Counted from the stretch's first letter, positions 49,331 through 58,729 are shown. The stretch: DNA of 64,000 bases from Trichomonas vaginalis G3 (GCF_026262505.1 NC_067206.1:15930205-15994204); one strand, 5' to 3'. Notes: a model not told the origin generated them from the sequence alone. Translations and numbers: made by a program.

Positions 49331-49510
49331 TTAGTAAGATGGTAGCTTCTTAAAGCATATGCCGTCCTTGAGTTTTATGTACGTGAAGAGAAGTACAATG
49401 AATTCAATTACGAGTACAATTGCAATGACAACTAAGGCAACTATTTTTGTCTTTTGCCAGCAAGGGTACTTCTTCTCTTCCAATGGTTCGGCAGAACTAT
49501 ACTCACTCAT
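49331..49510 (-). CDS. Small membrane protein, 59 aa
   Basis: Start MSEYSSAEPLEEKKYPCWQK at 49510 preferred over 49522. One hydrophobic segment (IVALVVIAIVLVIEFIVLLF) spans a membrane; the short C-terminus ends KKLPSY. Divergent from 49554-49748. Could sit in a host or virion membrane; function unknown. Confidence 0.6.
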   Translation of the reverse strand: MSEYSSAEPLEEKKYPCWQKTKIVALVVIAIVLVIEFIVLLFTYIKLKDGICFKKLPSY

Positions 49511-49553
49511 GAGAAATGCCAAAACGGTTTAATAGAAAAAGTGTTATTTTTTC

Positions 49554-49748
49554 ATGTCCGAAGACTCGAAGGTGCAACACTTCCAAAATACCGACGAACT
49601 CAGAAGAGCAGCATGGCAGTATGTTCTTGACAACTTCTTTGAGTTCTCCAGGAACACCTTGGAAAATGCTGAAGAACTCCGACACAGAGAATTTGGAGAA
49701 ATTGCACTCCAATACTACCTTGACAAACAAAGGGTAAACAAAGGGTAA
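49554..49748 (+). CDS. 64-aa acidic helical protein
   Basis: MSEDSKVQHFQNTDELRRAA to QRVNKG. Upstream AAAAAGTGTTATTTTTTCATG carries a motif (AAAAAGTG-two bases-ATTTTT) seen before other genes of this block. The 3' end has three direct copies of AAAGGGTAAAC; the stop is in the second. Confidence 0.55.
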   Translation: MSEDSKVQHFQNTDELRRAAWQYVLDNFFEFSRNTLENAEELRHREFGEIALQYYLDKQRVNKG

Positions 49749-49800
49749 ACAAAGGGTAAAATAAGACTAAAAACTTAACGTTTAAAAAGTGACATTTTTA

Positions 49801-50000
49801 ATGAGCTCCGAGTCACCGAGAAAACTTGGTCAGATGTTAGCAGCTTACTTCCCTGAGGAGATGGAAGCGTTACATACGTAAGGTTCAAAAACAACGAACC
49901 TGGAATTGCGTACCAAATTCGCAATTACATGACCATGGAAGAGTACGAAAGGTTTCTACAAGAGAAACCAGCTCTAAACAACTCAGAAAAGAAAGAATAA
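49801..50000 (+). pseudogene. ~66-aa protein, frameshifted
   Basis: Starts MSSESPRKLGQMLAAYFPEE after AAAAAGTGACATTTTTA and hits a stop at codon 27. The frame from 49879 (VRFKNNEPGIAYQIRNY...) is clearly its continuation; one base is missing or extra near 49.88 kb. Function unknown. Confidence 0.55.
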
Positions 50001-50063
50001 AAAGTTTAACTCGTAATTGTTTATTTTTTTACTTGTATGGGCAAGCTGCAAGAATGAAGTCGA

Positions 50064-50605
50064 CTATCTCAGTCTTTGTCTTGACCAGTTGGACTGCTCT
50101 TGCGAGTACGTCTGTTTTGCGGTCTCCAGCTGGTGTCTGACCTTCGTAATTGCGCATGTTCTTGAGAGCTCCAACTGTAAATGGTTGTAGGATGAAGAGT
50201 CTCTCAGACTGCTTGAGGTAGTCTCACGGTCACGAACCGAATCTGTGGTACGAGTCGAATCGGTCGATTTGAGGGAAGAGACTGAAAGCCTGTCGTCTTC
50301 CATAGGGGCTGTGGCATAATCTTTGCGTAAACGGTTCAGACCTTCTTCGAAGTCTTGGTCTCTCTTCGATTGAGATTGAGATTGGAATTGCTGGGGTGGA
50401 GCTTGCTGGAACATCCAAGGGTTGGGGAAGTAAGGCATAGGCTGAGGAGGGTAGTTCGGGAAGCCTTGTAGTGGAAATTGTAGTAACCTTGAGGTGGAAA
50501 TTGGTAGTAATTTGGTGGAGGGACTTGCTGGAACTGAGGTGCAGGGGCTGGTGCTTTAGGTTCCTCTGGTTTGGGAATGGGCTCGGTTGGTGGGACGTCG
50601 GACAT
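50064..50605 (-). pseudogene. Proline/glutamine- and serine-rich protein, frameshifted
   Basis: Start MSDVPPTEPIPKPEEPKAPA. The N-terminus (50336-50605) is P/Q/Y-rich (PPNYYQFPPQG). A break near 50.46 kb joins it to the frame 50064-50438, with FPNPWMFQQAPPQQFQSQSQ and STDSTRTTDSVRDRE; a further break near 50.2 kb is likely. Low complexity; probably disordered. The C-terminal end is uncertain. Confidence 0.5.
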
Positions 50606-50647
50606 TCGTTTGTGGCTTAACCGTCGGACCACAACGATAAAAATCTC

Positions 50648-50941
50648 TGCTCCTAGCAGTACTGCTACTGACAGTAGCAGTACTTTTACTGACAGTAGCA
50701 GTACTTTTTCTGACAGTAGCAGTACTTTTACTGACAGTAGCAGTACTTTTTCTGACAGTAGCAGTACTTTATCGTCGAAAACCCTCTCAAATTTTCCTTT
50801 TTACTGCTCGTAGCAGTACTTTTACTGCTCCTAGCAGTACTGCTACTGACAGTAGCAGTACTTTTACTGACAGTAGCAGTACTTTTTCTGACAGTAGCAG
50901 TACTTTTACTGACAGTAGCAGTACTTTTTCTGACAGTAGCA
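50648..50941. repeat. Two arrays of CTGACAGTAGCAGTACTTTT repeats between divergent genes
   Basis: About six units in 50660-50770 and six in 50838-50941, separated by 70 bases with a CTGCTCCTAGCAGTAC variant. Units of ~25-26 bp; each holds AGTACTGCTACTGTC-type dyads (GTAGCAGTAC next to GTACTGCTAC). The last unit touches the ATG at 50942, so the array contains the promoter of that gene and probably of the divergent one. Confidence 0.8.
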
Positions 50942-51307
50942 ATGGTCGAGGTCGAACCTACCGACGAGGCAATTTACCTAATTGAAATTAACGAGCTTGT
51001 TAAAGACTTCCTCAGGCAGAATGTAAAAGGCAAGCTTGTTAACTGTTGGATAACGGGAAGGGCTGCCTTGAATCTCGAGACTTCGACTGGAATTCCAATT
51101 CAAATACCAGACGGGACAGCCTACGACGACATAAAGCAAGCAAAGAAAGAAGCTCTTCTCAAGTTCTTTGCCAAGCGTCCTTGGATACTACTTCCAAACA
51201 GAGAGAACCCTTTCCCAAGAATGAGCCAAATTCTCAAGGGTCTCCTTCACTTCTCGGGTCAGCCGTTCTACATAACCTGTGAAGGCGACATCCAACCAGT
51301 TCAGTAA
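50942..51307 (+). CDS. 121-aa protein, element C small-gene block
   Basis: Intact, MVEVEPTDEAIYLIEINELV to GDIQPVQ. Alpha/beta looking, with NCWITGRAALNLETSTG and a basic segment. Less AT-rich than the structural genes, as are its neighbours. Not recognised. Confidence 0.6.
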   Translation: MVEVEPTDEAIYLIEINELVKDFLRQNVKGKLVNCWITGRAALNLETSTGIPIQIPDGTAYDDIKQAKKEALLKFFAKRPWILLPNRENPFPRMSQILKGLLHFSGQPFYITCEGDIQPVQ

Positions 51308-51348
51308 ACCTTAACGCTTTGAGTAAAAACATTTTTTTCATTTTTTGA

Positions 51349-51933
51349 ATGAAGCAAGTTAAATTCGTCCCACACCAATCTCAATGGACCGATGAAGAGT
51401 TTCAAGCCATGGTTGAAGGCGTTGAGAACGACATAGACGGCGAACTTGAAGGAGCTCAAACCACAATTGCAACCAAAATTGCACAAGTCAAGGAACAGAT
51501 AGCTCCACTTAAAGCTACCAAAGCTACTCTTTACCTCATGGATACTTACCGTTTAGAAGTAAAGAGTGGAATAAGACAATTAAAATTAAAACTTCTAAAC
51601 TACGAAGCTATACTCCAAAAGTTAGCAGAAATGAGAAGACTTTACCAGAGCTACTTACATGTAAGGGACTTACCTTCAAGCAGTCCGACCAAAGATGAAT
51701 TTTCTGACATTGTCCCAATTTTGTCCGAAAGTCAGCTCAGATGTTTCGAACTGCTCCCAACATATCCAGAATATGAACGTTTGCCTGAACTCTTCCGCAA
51801 TCTCAAAAAACGTTTTTTGGTTCTCATGTTCGAAACTTTTATCGGAAGAGACAACAAACGTTCAGAAGAAGAACAAGATATTATTTTAAACTTGTTGTAT
51901 GACTTAACCGTCATAACAAGCTTTTTGAAGTAA
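51349..51933 (+). CDS. 194-aa helical protein, element C small-gene block
   Basis: Intact. N-terminal ~100 residues likely coiled coil (QTTIATKIAQVKEQIAPLKA), then a helical domain with FELLPTYPEYERLPELFRNL. Start after CATTTTTTTCATTTTTTGAATG. Not recognised. Confidence 0.6.
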   Translation: MKQVKFVPHQSQWTDEEFQAMVEGVENDIDGELEGAQTTIATKIAQVKEQIAPLKATKATLYLMDTYRLEVKSGIRQLKLKLLNYEAILQKLAEMRRLYQSYLHVRDLPSSSPTKDEFSDIVPILSESQLRCFELLPTYPEYERLPELFRNLKKRFLVLMFETFIGRDNKRSEEEQDIILNLLYDLTVITSFLK

Positions 51934-51965
51934 AACCGTCATTCTCAAACCACTTCATTTTTTCG

Positions 51966-52668
51966 ATGTCCGAACAAGCACCGAAGCCGAACACAATGGC
52001 AGATGTCCTTTCAATGTTGCCAGACAAGCGCCCAGTTCAAATTCAAATTTTGAATTTGAAAGCTCATCTGACAAACACCGTTAAGACTCTCCAAAGTAGT
52101 CTTATGGAAGAGATGACCAAGCTCAAAGCCGATGTCCTCATGAACCAAGCTTCCAATGAGAAATGCCTGAATGATTTGACGGAAACCTTGCGCATTTACG
52201 CGAGAGAGAACCGAGACCTTGCCAGACTCATCTACCGTTTCTTCGAAGAGATAGACGCCATCTGGAAGGTACTCGGAAAGGACAGAACCTCCAACACCGT
52301 AATTCGTGAGTACCAAATTGAAGAAGGAATTGTCGAGGAAGAAGAGGAAAACACGAAGAAGAAGAGGAAGAAGAGAAGAAGAGAAACACGAAGAAGAGGA
52401 AGTTTGGGCAACCCTTGTTGCCGATGACGCTTACGAAATTTCCCAACCCTACCCATACCAAATCCGCAACAGGGAGACAGGCAAGGTTCTTACCCCAGTC
52501 CTCAACAACTTGGGACACTTGAACCTTACCCTTCGGAATCGCGGTTCAATTTCCATGGGCAAGCTTGTCGCAATTCAATGGGTTCCAAATCCAGGCAAGA
52601 AGACGAAGGTCAGACACATTGACGGTGACAAGCTCAACAACCGTAAGGAGAACCTCGAGTGGTTCTAA
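51966..52668 (+). pseudogene. Coiled-coil protein with C-terminal HNH-like domain, frameshifted
   Basis: N-terminal ~120 residues are helical (MADVLSMLPDKRPVQIQILN). Then comes a purine-rich tract (GAAGAAGAGG repeats, ~52.32-52.41 kb) in which the frame is lost. The other frame continues YEISQPYPYQIRNRETGKV, NLTLRNRGSISMGKLVAIQW, VRHIDGDKLNNRKENLEWF, which is the pattern of phage NUMOD4/HNH-type endonucleases (RHIDGDKLNN, NLEW). The slippery tract makes either a real frameshift or programmed slippage conceivable. May be a homing-type nuclease or a DNA-binding derivative. Confidence 0.65.
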
Positions 52669-52734
52669 GAGTAAAAAAATTTTATTTTAGGGGGAAACCC
52701 CGAGTAAATTTAGGTGTTTATTTAGTTAAGTAGC

Positions 52735-52980
52735 TTAAATTAATGAGAATTTGGACAAGTAGTTCCTGACCCTGAATTGGACTCTTTCGTCATCCCAGTT
52801 GCGTAGGAGGTCGTCCCAGAGGAGTTGGTAGAATTGCCAATCCAAGGACGATTTGTCCTCCCAGGCATTGAGGATGTACTGCTCGTAGAGTTTCATGACC
52901 TCTGCCTTGCACCAGACACCCTCTCCCTTGGAACGTAAGGCTTCTTCGAAGTGCTCGAATGCGATTGGCTGCGTGACCAT
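52735..52980 (-). CDS. 81-aa protein, element C small-gene block
   Basis: Start MVTQPIAFEHFEEALRSKGE at 52980. Tryptophan-rich helical protein (LDWQFYQLLWDDLLRNW). Upstream minus strand has AAAAAGTGTCATTTC, the block's promoter motif, shared with the divergent 35-aa gene 30 bases away. Confidence 0.55.
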   Translation of the reverse strand: MVTQPIAFEHFEEALRSKGEGVWCKAEVMKLYEQYILNAWEDKSSLDWQFYQLLWDDLLRNWDDERVQFRVRNYLSKFSLI

Positions 52981-53010
52981 CTGAAATGACACTTTTTGTC
53001 CGTTTGGTCA

Positions 53011-53118
53011 ATGTTCGTGTCTCGTGCCATAGTCGACGAAAATACAGACAAACAGGTTATATATGAGTTTGAGACCAAGAATGGTGTAACTCGACCTGTC
53101 CGATTCAAATTCGAATAA
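53011..53118 (+). CDS. 35-aa micro-protein
   Basis: MFVSRAIVDENTDKQVIYEF to RFKFE. Looks like two beta strands. Supported by its start just after the shared promoter region and a stop 8 bases before the polymerase stop. Low certainty because it is so short. Confidence 0.4.
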   Translation: MFVSRAIVDENTDKQVIYEFETKNGVTRPVRFKFE

Positions 53119-53125
53119 AAATTTT

Positions 53126-55264
53126 TTATTTCATGCAATGTTTTATTTCTGTGCCGTCTTCAAGTATGCCCCAGTACTTACGCTTGGAGAGGACATGAAC
53201 TTCGGTGAAAATTTTGTCCAATTTGAATTGACCCATCTTTTCACCGACCATTCCCATTTCAATGAGTTTGTTATACCTTCTTCGTTCGTCATGAGTGCAT
53301 CATGTTCTCATATAACACTTTGGATTTGACTTCGGAGAAGAATTTGTTGTAGTTGTCAAGGACTGCCTTTGCGAACTGAGGGTAAGACCAATGTTCGACA
53401 ATAGGTTTTAATGTGGTTACTAAGCCACTTTGACCTTGAGTGAATTCGTATTCAAAACAAAAGGAGAAAACCTTTCAACAAAGTTGTCGACCTTCTCATA
53501 ATGTTTACTCTTCATCTCTTGAGGTTTCTTTAATGGAATATCCCCATGTCGAATTCATAAGCAATTTGAGTGTCATTGCAAGTTTGGGGTTTGAAGCTTT
53601 CCTAATATCATACAGTTGTTGTATGACTTTTCCAACTGTATAGTTCCTTCCTGGGAACTCACCGTCTTCGTTTGGAATTCCAGTCGGGATATATTGGACA
53701 AACCTCATGTATGCAGCGTTAAGGTCGACATAGTATATCTTTTCATATGAGTCGAACTTGTCGCAACCAATTGGTCCAGTTTGTGGAAATTCAAGTGAGT
53801 CTCTTATCTTCTGAGAAACTTCTCCTGTTATCTCATAAACATCGTCGAAGCAACCTGTTTCATATAAAACCTTCTGACCTAACTCAGATGCTCTCCAATA
53901 CAATTTGACGTCAATTGGATGTCTCAATGGAAGTTTGTTTATAGCATCTTGAAGTTCTTGCAACCTCATTGGAAGTTCTTCTGGTTCAGGTTGGTATCCG
54001 AACAATCCAACTCCTTTTGGAATTGTGTACTTCTTTTGTACTAGAACTTTGTCTGGAACAACTTTTGGTCTTGCTAACAATGAAAAGTTTGTTTCGTCTT
54101 TTGGTACAAAAGTTTCTGTCAGCTTGTCATCTGGAATTGGTTCCAACAAACCTTTCTCGAAAAGAATGTTAACAGCTCTGACAATGTTACACTTACCTTT
54201 TCCGAACATAAGACTTTCGTTCAACATGAAGTGGTTGTGGACAATTACAATCTTCAACCATGGTAAGTCTTTGTCAACAACATAGTCGTCATGTGAAGAA
54301 CCTTTAGCTGTAGGTATGTTGACTCGGATATTGACATTTGCCAACGGTGCAACTTTTGACAATTGACCTCTGAGCATGTACCTTGTCTTCACACATGACT
54401 CAAGATACTTCATCTTCTCATCTGTAACAAGACCAGAGTTCCTGAGACATGTAAGAATACAAGGTTCATTGACAATTGTTTCAATTGAATTGTAAATTCC
54501 ATACCTTGTCAAGTCAATGTCAGACTTATTTATGAACGGGAAGTATCCAGCATGTTGTCTGACTGCTTGAGGGTTAGGTTGGTACCATTCGAACTTCACG
54601 CTTACAATTCCTTCAATTGCATTCAAAATGTCTGAGTCGGAGTCAACCATTTGTTCTCTCTTTGTAGTCTTGAAAGCGTCAAGAAGCATTGCAGCTGTTG
54701 TGACATTGCCATGTGCATAGTAAATGTGACCATCCAAATCTGTTATGGTTAGTCTGAGATTGTATCCTTTCTTATTTCCGTCTTGTATGGCAGCAAGTAC
54801 ACCCATGAAGCCTTCTTTGTTCTTTCCTTCGTCAAAGTTTACTGTAAAGGTTCGACCAGATGTAATTTGACTTCTAACTTCACGGTACTTTTCATATGCA
54901 TATCTTGTTCTTTCCATGGGAGCATGTTTGTCTTCACCTTTTCCTTTTTTCCTTCTCAAAGGATGCAATTGTTCGTCATGTTTCCAGTAGAATCTGGCAA
55001 AGCCGTCGTGTCCCTTCAACTTGAGGCTCACTAACATCGAAAGGCATGTCCATAAGACGTTCTTCTTCTAACCTCTCTAATCTGTTTTGGATAATTTGCG
55101 CGTGCTGTTTCTAAGTCCATTTCATAGCGAAGACCAGACAATTTGTCATAGACTTTTATGGGTCTTCCCTTCCTATATTTAAACTTCTTTGAAACTCTCC
55201 AACCATATCTTTCTAACTCTGCTTTTATTCTAGCAGACCTTCTATCCATTCTATACGGGGGCAT
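53126..55264 (-). pseudogene. Family B (protein-primed type) DNA polymerase, frameshifted
   Basis: Start MPPYRMDRRSARIKAELERY at 55264 after TTTTTTATTTTTATAAAAATG. Breaks near 55.03, 53.51, 53.42 and 53.29 kb. The 510-codon central frame holds motif A (YYVDLNAAYMRF) and motif B (KLLMNSTWGYSIK), which identify a viral/organellar family B polymerase of the Maverick kind. The thumb region (MVGEKMGQFKLDKI) can be followed to 53126, but no DTD-type motif C is visible in the frame-broken stretch, so the copy is probably dead. In working elements it copies the genome from a terminal protein primer. Confidence 0.82.
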
Positions 55265-55293
55265 TTTTATAAAAATAAAAAAATGTTTTTTCT

Positions 55294-55878
55294 TTACTTT
55301 ACATAACCGCCTGCTGCCAAAAGTCTTTGACGCCAACCCATACCAGCTAATGAAGGTTGACTTGGTTTAGTTTGGAAACTAAACTTTGGTTTTGGTTTAT
55401 CTTCAGTTTTTGGTTTTTCTTCTTCTATCGGTTTTTCGTCACTTTTCGGTTCCTCTGACTTTACCTCACTTGCAGGAACAGTTGTGTCGTCAACATCTTC
55501 ATAAATATCATATGCCATTTGTTTTTGTTTTCCTTTCAACTTTTTGTGTTTGTTGTAAAGTTTAGAATATTTCGACTCTAAGTCAATGAGATGTTCTATA
55601 ATGAACTGTTGGTCAGTGAAGTAAACTTTTCCATCTGTTGTCTCGAAAGCTCCTTCAGACTTCAATATTTTATTTGTGAGAGTCTGTTTCTTTTTTGAGA
55701 TACTTGCCGTTCCATTTCTATGAAAAGTGACTTTGTAGTTAGGGTTTGTATTTCCAGACCTGGCACTTTCTATTATTGAATTTTTCTCTTCATCTGTAAG
55801 TTCTTTGACAGGTTTTGACAATGGTTCTGAACTTTTTGTTTGTGGTGTCAAATCTACCGTTTCAACTTCTTCGGTCAT
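55294..55878 (-). CDS. 194-aa charged protein, element C
   Basis: Intact. Acidic N-terminus, a small domain (NPNYKVTFHRNGTASISKKK), a coiled coil (LESKYSKLYNKHKKLKGKQK) and a P/E/K-rich tail ending GMGWRQRLLAAGGYVK. Start after TTTTTACTGAGATGAAATG, a promoter copy shared with the 50-aa gene upstream. Its stop lies 30 bases from the polymerase start. Not recognised. Confidence 0.6.
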   Translation of the reverse strand: MTEEVETVDLTPQTKSSEPLSKPVKELTDEEKNSIIESARSGNTNPNYKVTFHRNGTASISKKKQTLTNKILKSEGAFETTDGKVYFTDQQFIIEHLIDLESKYSKLYNKHKKLKGKQKQMAYDIYEDVDDTTVPASEVKSEEPKSDEKPIEEEKPKTEDKPKPKFSFQTKPSQPSLAGMGWRQRLLAAGGYVK

Positions 55879-55896
55879 TTCATCTCAGTAAAAATT

Positions 55897-56049
55897 TTAG
55901 TTTGTTTTGTTTTCAACTGGTTGTTTAGGTTTTTTAAGTCGGTCTAAAACTTCCTGAGGTATAGGAAGAACTTGACAAACACGTTGTGTAACTGCTGGAA
56001 GTCGACAAATCCATCTTGAACCCATTTGTCTCAATGCTGTATTGTTCAT
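55897..56049 (-). CDS. 50-aa small basic protein
   Basis: MNNTALRQMGSRWICRLPAV to VENKTN. Supported by TTTTTTACTGAGATGAAATG right before it, identical to the promoter of the next gene downstream. Two cysteines. Position among virion-type genes; function unknown. Confidence 0.55.
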   Translation of the reverse strand: MNNTALRQMGSRWICRLPAVTQRVCQVLPIPQEVLDRLKKPKQPVENKTN

Positions 56050-56068
56050 TTCATCTCAGTAAAAAACT

Positions 56069-56470
56069 TTACATTCCCCACGTTTGAGGCGGTTGAGGTT
56101 GGTTGTTGTTTACCCATTGTTGTGCATGGTTATATCCTCTGTTAAAGAATCTTTCACCTTGGTCCATATAGTGTCCTGCTTGGTTATAGTAGTCATTTGC
56201 TTTGTTATAATAGTTTCCTGCTTGTCTTCCTACATTGTCCATCCATCCTTGAACTTTTCCTCTTGTTTCAGGATTTGGAATAAGATTTGCTGCATCTCGT
56301 GCTACATCCCAACCTTTCTGTACAGTTTGTATAATAGGTTGTGCTTTCTCTTTAAGTATACCTAATGTACTCAAAATCTTCCTTCCAACTCCAAATACAC
56401 CTCTGGCTATTGTTCCCACTGCGGGCAAAAATCTGGATGCAACTCCTGCTAATGCGCCAAATAAACCCAT
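56069..56470 (-). CDS. 133-aa protein with amphipathic N-terminus (pVI-like candidate)
   Basis: Intact. MGLFGALAGVASRFLPAVGT at the N-terminus is a glycine/alanine-rich amphipathic helix, typical of membrane-lytic capsid proteins. The middle is helical, the C-terminus has YYNKANDYYNQAGHYM repeats and a Q/P-rich tail. Similar in design to the peptides at 8876-9112, 11642-11857 and 59601-59843. Divergent from the integrase gene, 16 bases between starts. Confidence 0.65.
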   Translation of the reverse strand: MGLFGALAGVASRFLPAVGTIARGVFGVGRKILSTLGILKEKAQPIIQTVQKGWDVARDAANLIPNPETRGKVQGWMDNVGRQAGNYYNKANDYYNQAGHYMDQGERFFNRGYNHAQQWVNNNQPQPPQTWGM

Positions 56471-56486
56471 TTCTTATAGGATAAAA
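56471..56486. promoter_or_regulatory. 16-bp bidirectional promoter
   Basis: TTCTTATAGGATAAAA between two outward ATGs, symmetric in the TTAT..ATAA core. Confidence 0.6.
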
Positions 56487-57423
56487 ATGACGAATCCAAA
56501 CAAGGACCCCTATGTTTCTAAGGCAACAAAGAAAGCACTCATGATAAAAATCTTTAGTTCAACACCAAATGCTTGGTTTATGGATATCTTGGAAAACATT
56601 CCGAGGTATAGAGAAGATGGACCACCATACTGGCTAATATTTGTCGGTCAAAACACAAGATACTGTGAAGCCATACCATTACAGTCCAAAAATATTTTAG
56701 ATGTGAAAACTGCTTTGACAATATTCGTTGACAAATACCATCCAACAAAACTGACATCTGACTGTGAAAGTTCTTTCAAATCAGACGATATTAAAAACTA
56801 TCTGCGTTCAAAAAATGTAAACCAATATTTCATTGTCGACCAAAACCATTCTGCTCTTGGTGTCATTGACAGTTGTATAAAAATCTTAAGAGATTTAAAT
56901 CAACCACAAGGTGGTGAGGTAGATGAAATGTCATATGACGACAAATATAGACATTTCTCCATGGCAAAGATGAGACAAGTTTTAAATATTTACAATACCC
57001 GTAAACAAAAAGGTTTGGGAAACCACTCCCCGAAGAAATGAAAAACAACCCCGACTTAGAGAAAGACTATATATTTAATAGTTTAGTCAAAAGAGACAAA
57101 CAAGAAAGAATGCCAGGCTTCAAACTTAAGAAAGGTGACAAAGTAAAAATAGAAATACCTAAACGCGACCCATATGAAAATACTATTGACTATGACAACA
57201 ATGGGAACCGACAGGTACTCACATTCGTGTTCGTAAAAATAGAAGAAAGTATACAAGAGAATATTATGAAGTTTTAGGCAAACATGGCAAAATGTACAGA
57301 CTGCAAGCAGAAGATAAAACTACTATTGTCAGACCTCGTTTCAAACTTGTTAAGGTTCAAGGTGGTTATACTTTCAAAGACAGTTCCTACAAATATAAGA
57401 CAACTCCTGACGAATATGCTTAA
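56487..57423 (+). pseudogene. Maverick retroviral-like integrase of element C, frameshifted
   Basis: Catalytic core WFMDILENIPRY (first D), LTSDCESSFKSDD (second D) and HSALGVIDSCIKILRDL, where an aspartate stands 35 residues after the second D at the place of the usual glutamate. Frames break near 57.03 and 57.27 kb; the last frame (to 57423) carries a basic beta-rich C-terminal domain (QAEDKTTIVRPRFKLVKVQG). Smaller than the integrase of element B because the N-terminal ~150 residues are missing. Confidence 0.82.
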
Positions 57424-57441
57424 AGAAGTTGAAAATGACGA

Positions 57442-58729
57442 CTAAGCAATTCTATACCATGCGTAAACTGTCATGTAAGGTGGCATGTAGTCTTTACTCT
57501 GTCCCGTTGTTTCCGAATATCCTGTAATGCGATGTGTATGGCTTCCTCTCCCTGAGTGTCATCCAGTAACAATTTATAGCAAACTTAACGTCGTCTTTAA
57601 CATCATATCCTTTACCTTTTGTCATTCCTGTCCAATCCCAATATCTATGCTTATGCCAACCTGCTTCAGCTGTAGTTAAATTTATGTAGTGACTGTGTGC
57701 AGGTAGGTTTTCACCTGAAATCGTTTTACTTCCACCTGTTTCCTTTGAAGAGTTTGCACAATACAAAAACCTGTCGACTATTTGAGTCCAAGTTCCAAAA
57801 CCAAGTACTACTTCTGGTCTGGTAGAGTTCATTGACGTATAAATAGAACCTATAGGATATAATGTTTGAAGTATTTCTGTCTTTAATGTTTGAAGCTCTG
57901 TTTTGTCTGCTTTTTTATATAACTTTTCTTCAAGTTCATTTACGTCAGAGATGCTATGTCTATGATATTTTTGTGGGTATGTTCCTTCTGTCCATGTGAA
58001 AATATACTCTTTTGTTGCATCTACATATCCTTTTATCCATGTCGAGTCTGCTTTTGTATTCCTTAACTCTGTAACACCTTTCTCAAGCTCTTTCAACTGT
58101 TGTCCATCTTCCATTAAACCTCTGGTATGACTTGAAACCGTTTGTGCCAACATATCTACAGTTTCTTTGTCGGCTTTAAGGTCTAAACATCCTGAAACCC
58201 ATCCTGTATCAGCTTTAGTTTTTAAAATCTTTGTTGTCCTTTCATTATACCATTCAACCCTTTCTTTAATTTCATTTTCTTTTTCATCCACATATTCCTT
58301 ATCTGCCTTCTTCACTAACGCACTAGCCAGATATGCTAACTCATCGTCAACATACTCTTTGTCAGCTTTGTTGTCAATATCTGCTTTTGTTGCATATGTT
58401 GCATCTGCTCTGTCATGTTCTTCTTGAACTTTTTCAATGACATACTCTTTGTCAGCTTTGTTGTCAACATCTGCTTTCAAAAGAAGTTCAGATATAGGTT
58501 TCTCGTTTAAAGTTCCTTTTGTTGGATTTATACAGACAGTATGGTTCTTACTGTCTTGAAACAGAAACTCGTCTGTCAATGGGTTTAATGTCAGTTTTAA
58601 GTTTCCTTCTTTCAATGACTCAGATATCTTAGAATAGTTTGAAAAGTTTGTTGTGTTCTTATTTAGAGCTTGCACAATGAGTTGTCGGTTGTGTTGTATT
58701 TCTCTCATAGACGCTGTTTCTTTCGACAT
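57442..58729 (-). pseudogene. Virion fibre protein of element C, frameshifted at the C-terminus
   Basis: N-terminal ~90 residues are unlike those of A/B. Then KADKEYV-type repeats, the KTKADTGWVSGCLDLKADKE segment, a coiled coil, and the collar/receptor domain PIGSIYTSMNSTRPEVVLGF, IVDRFLYCANSSKETGGSK, ENLPAHSHYINLT, WHKHRYWDWTGMTKGKGYD. One base is missing near 57.56 kb, so the last ~35 codons are out of frame. The DNA of the repeat segment and C-terminus is strikingly similar to copies A and B, although the rest of the elements is not. Confidence 0.78.
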
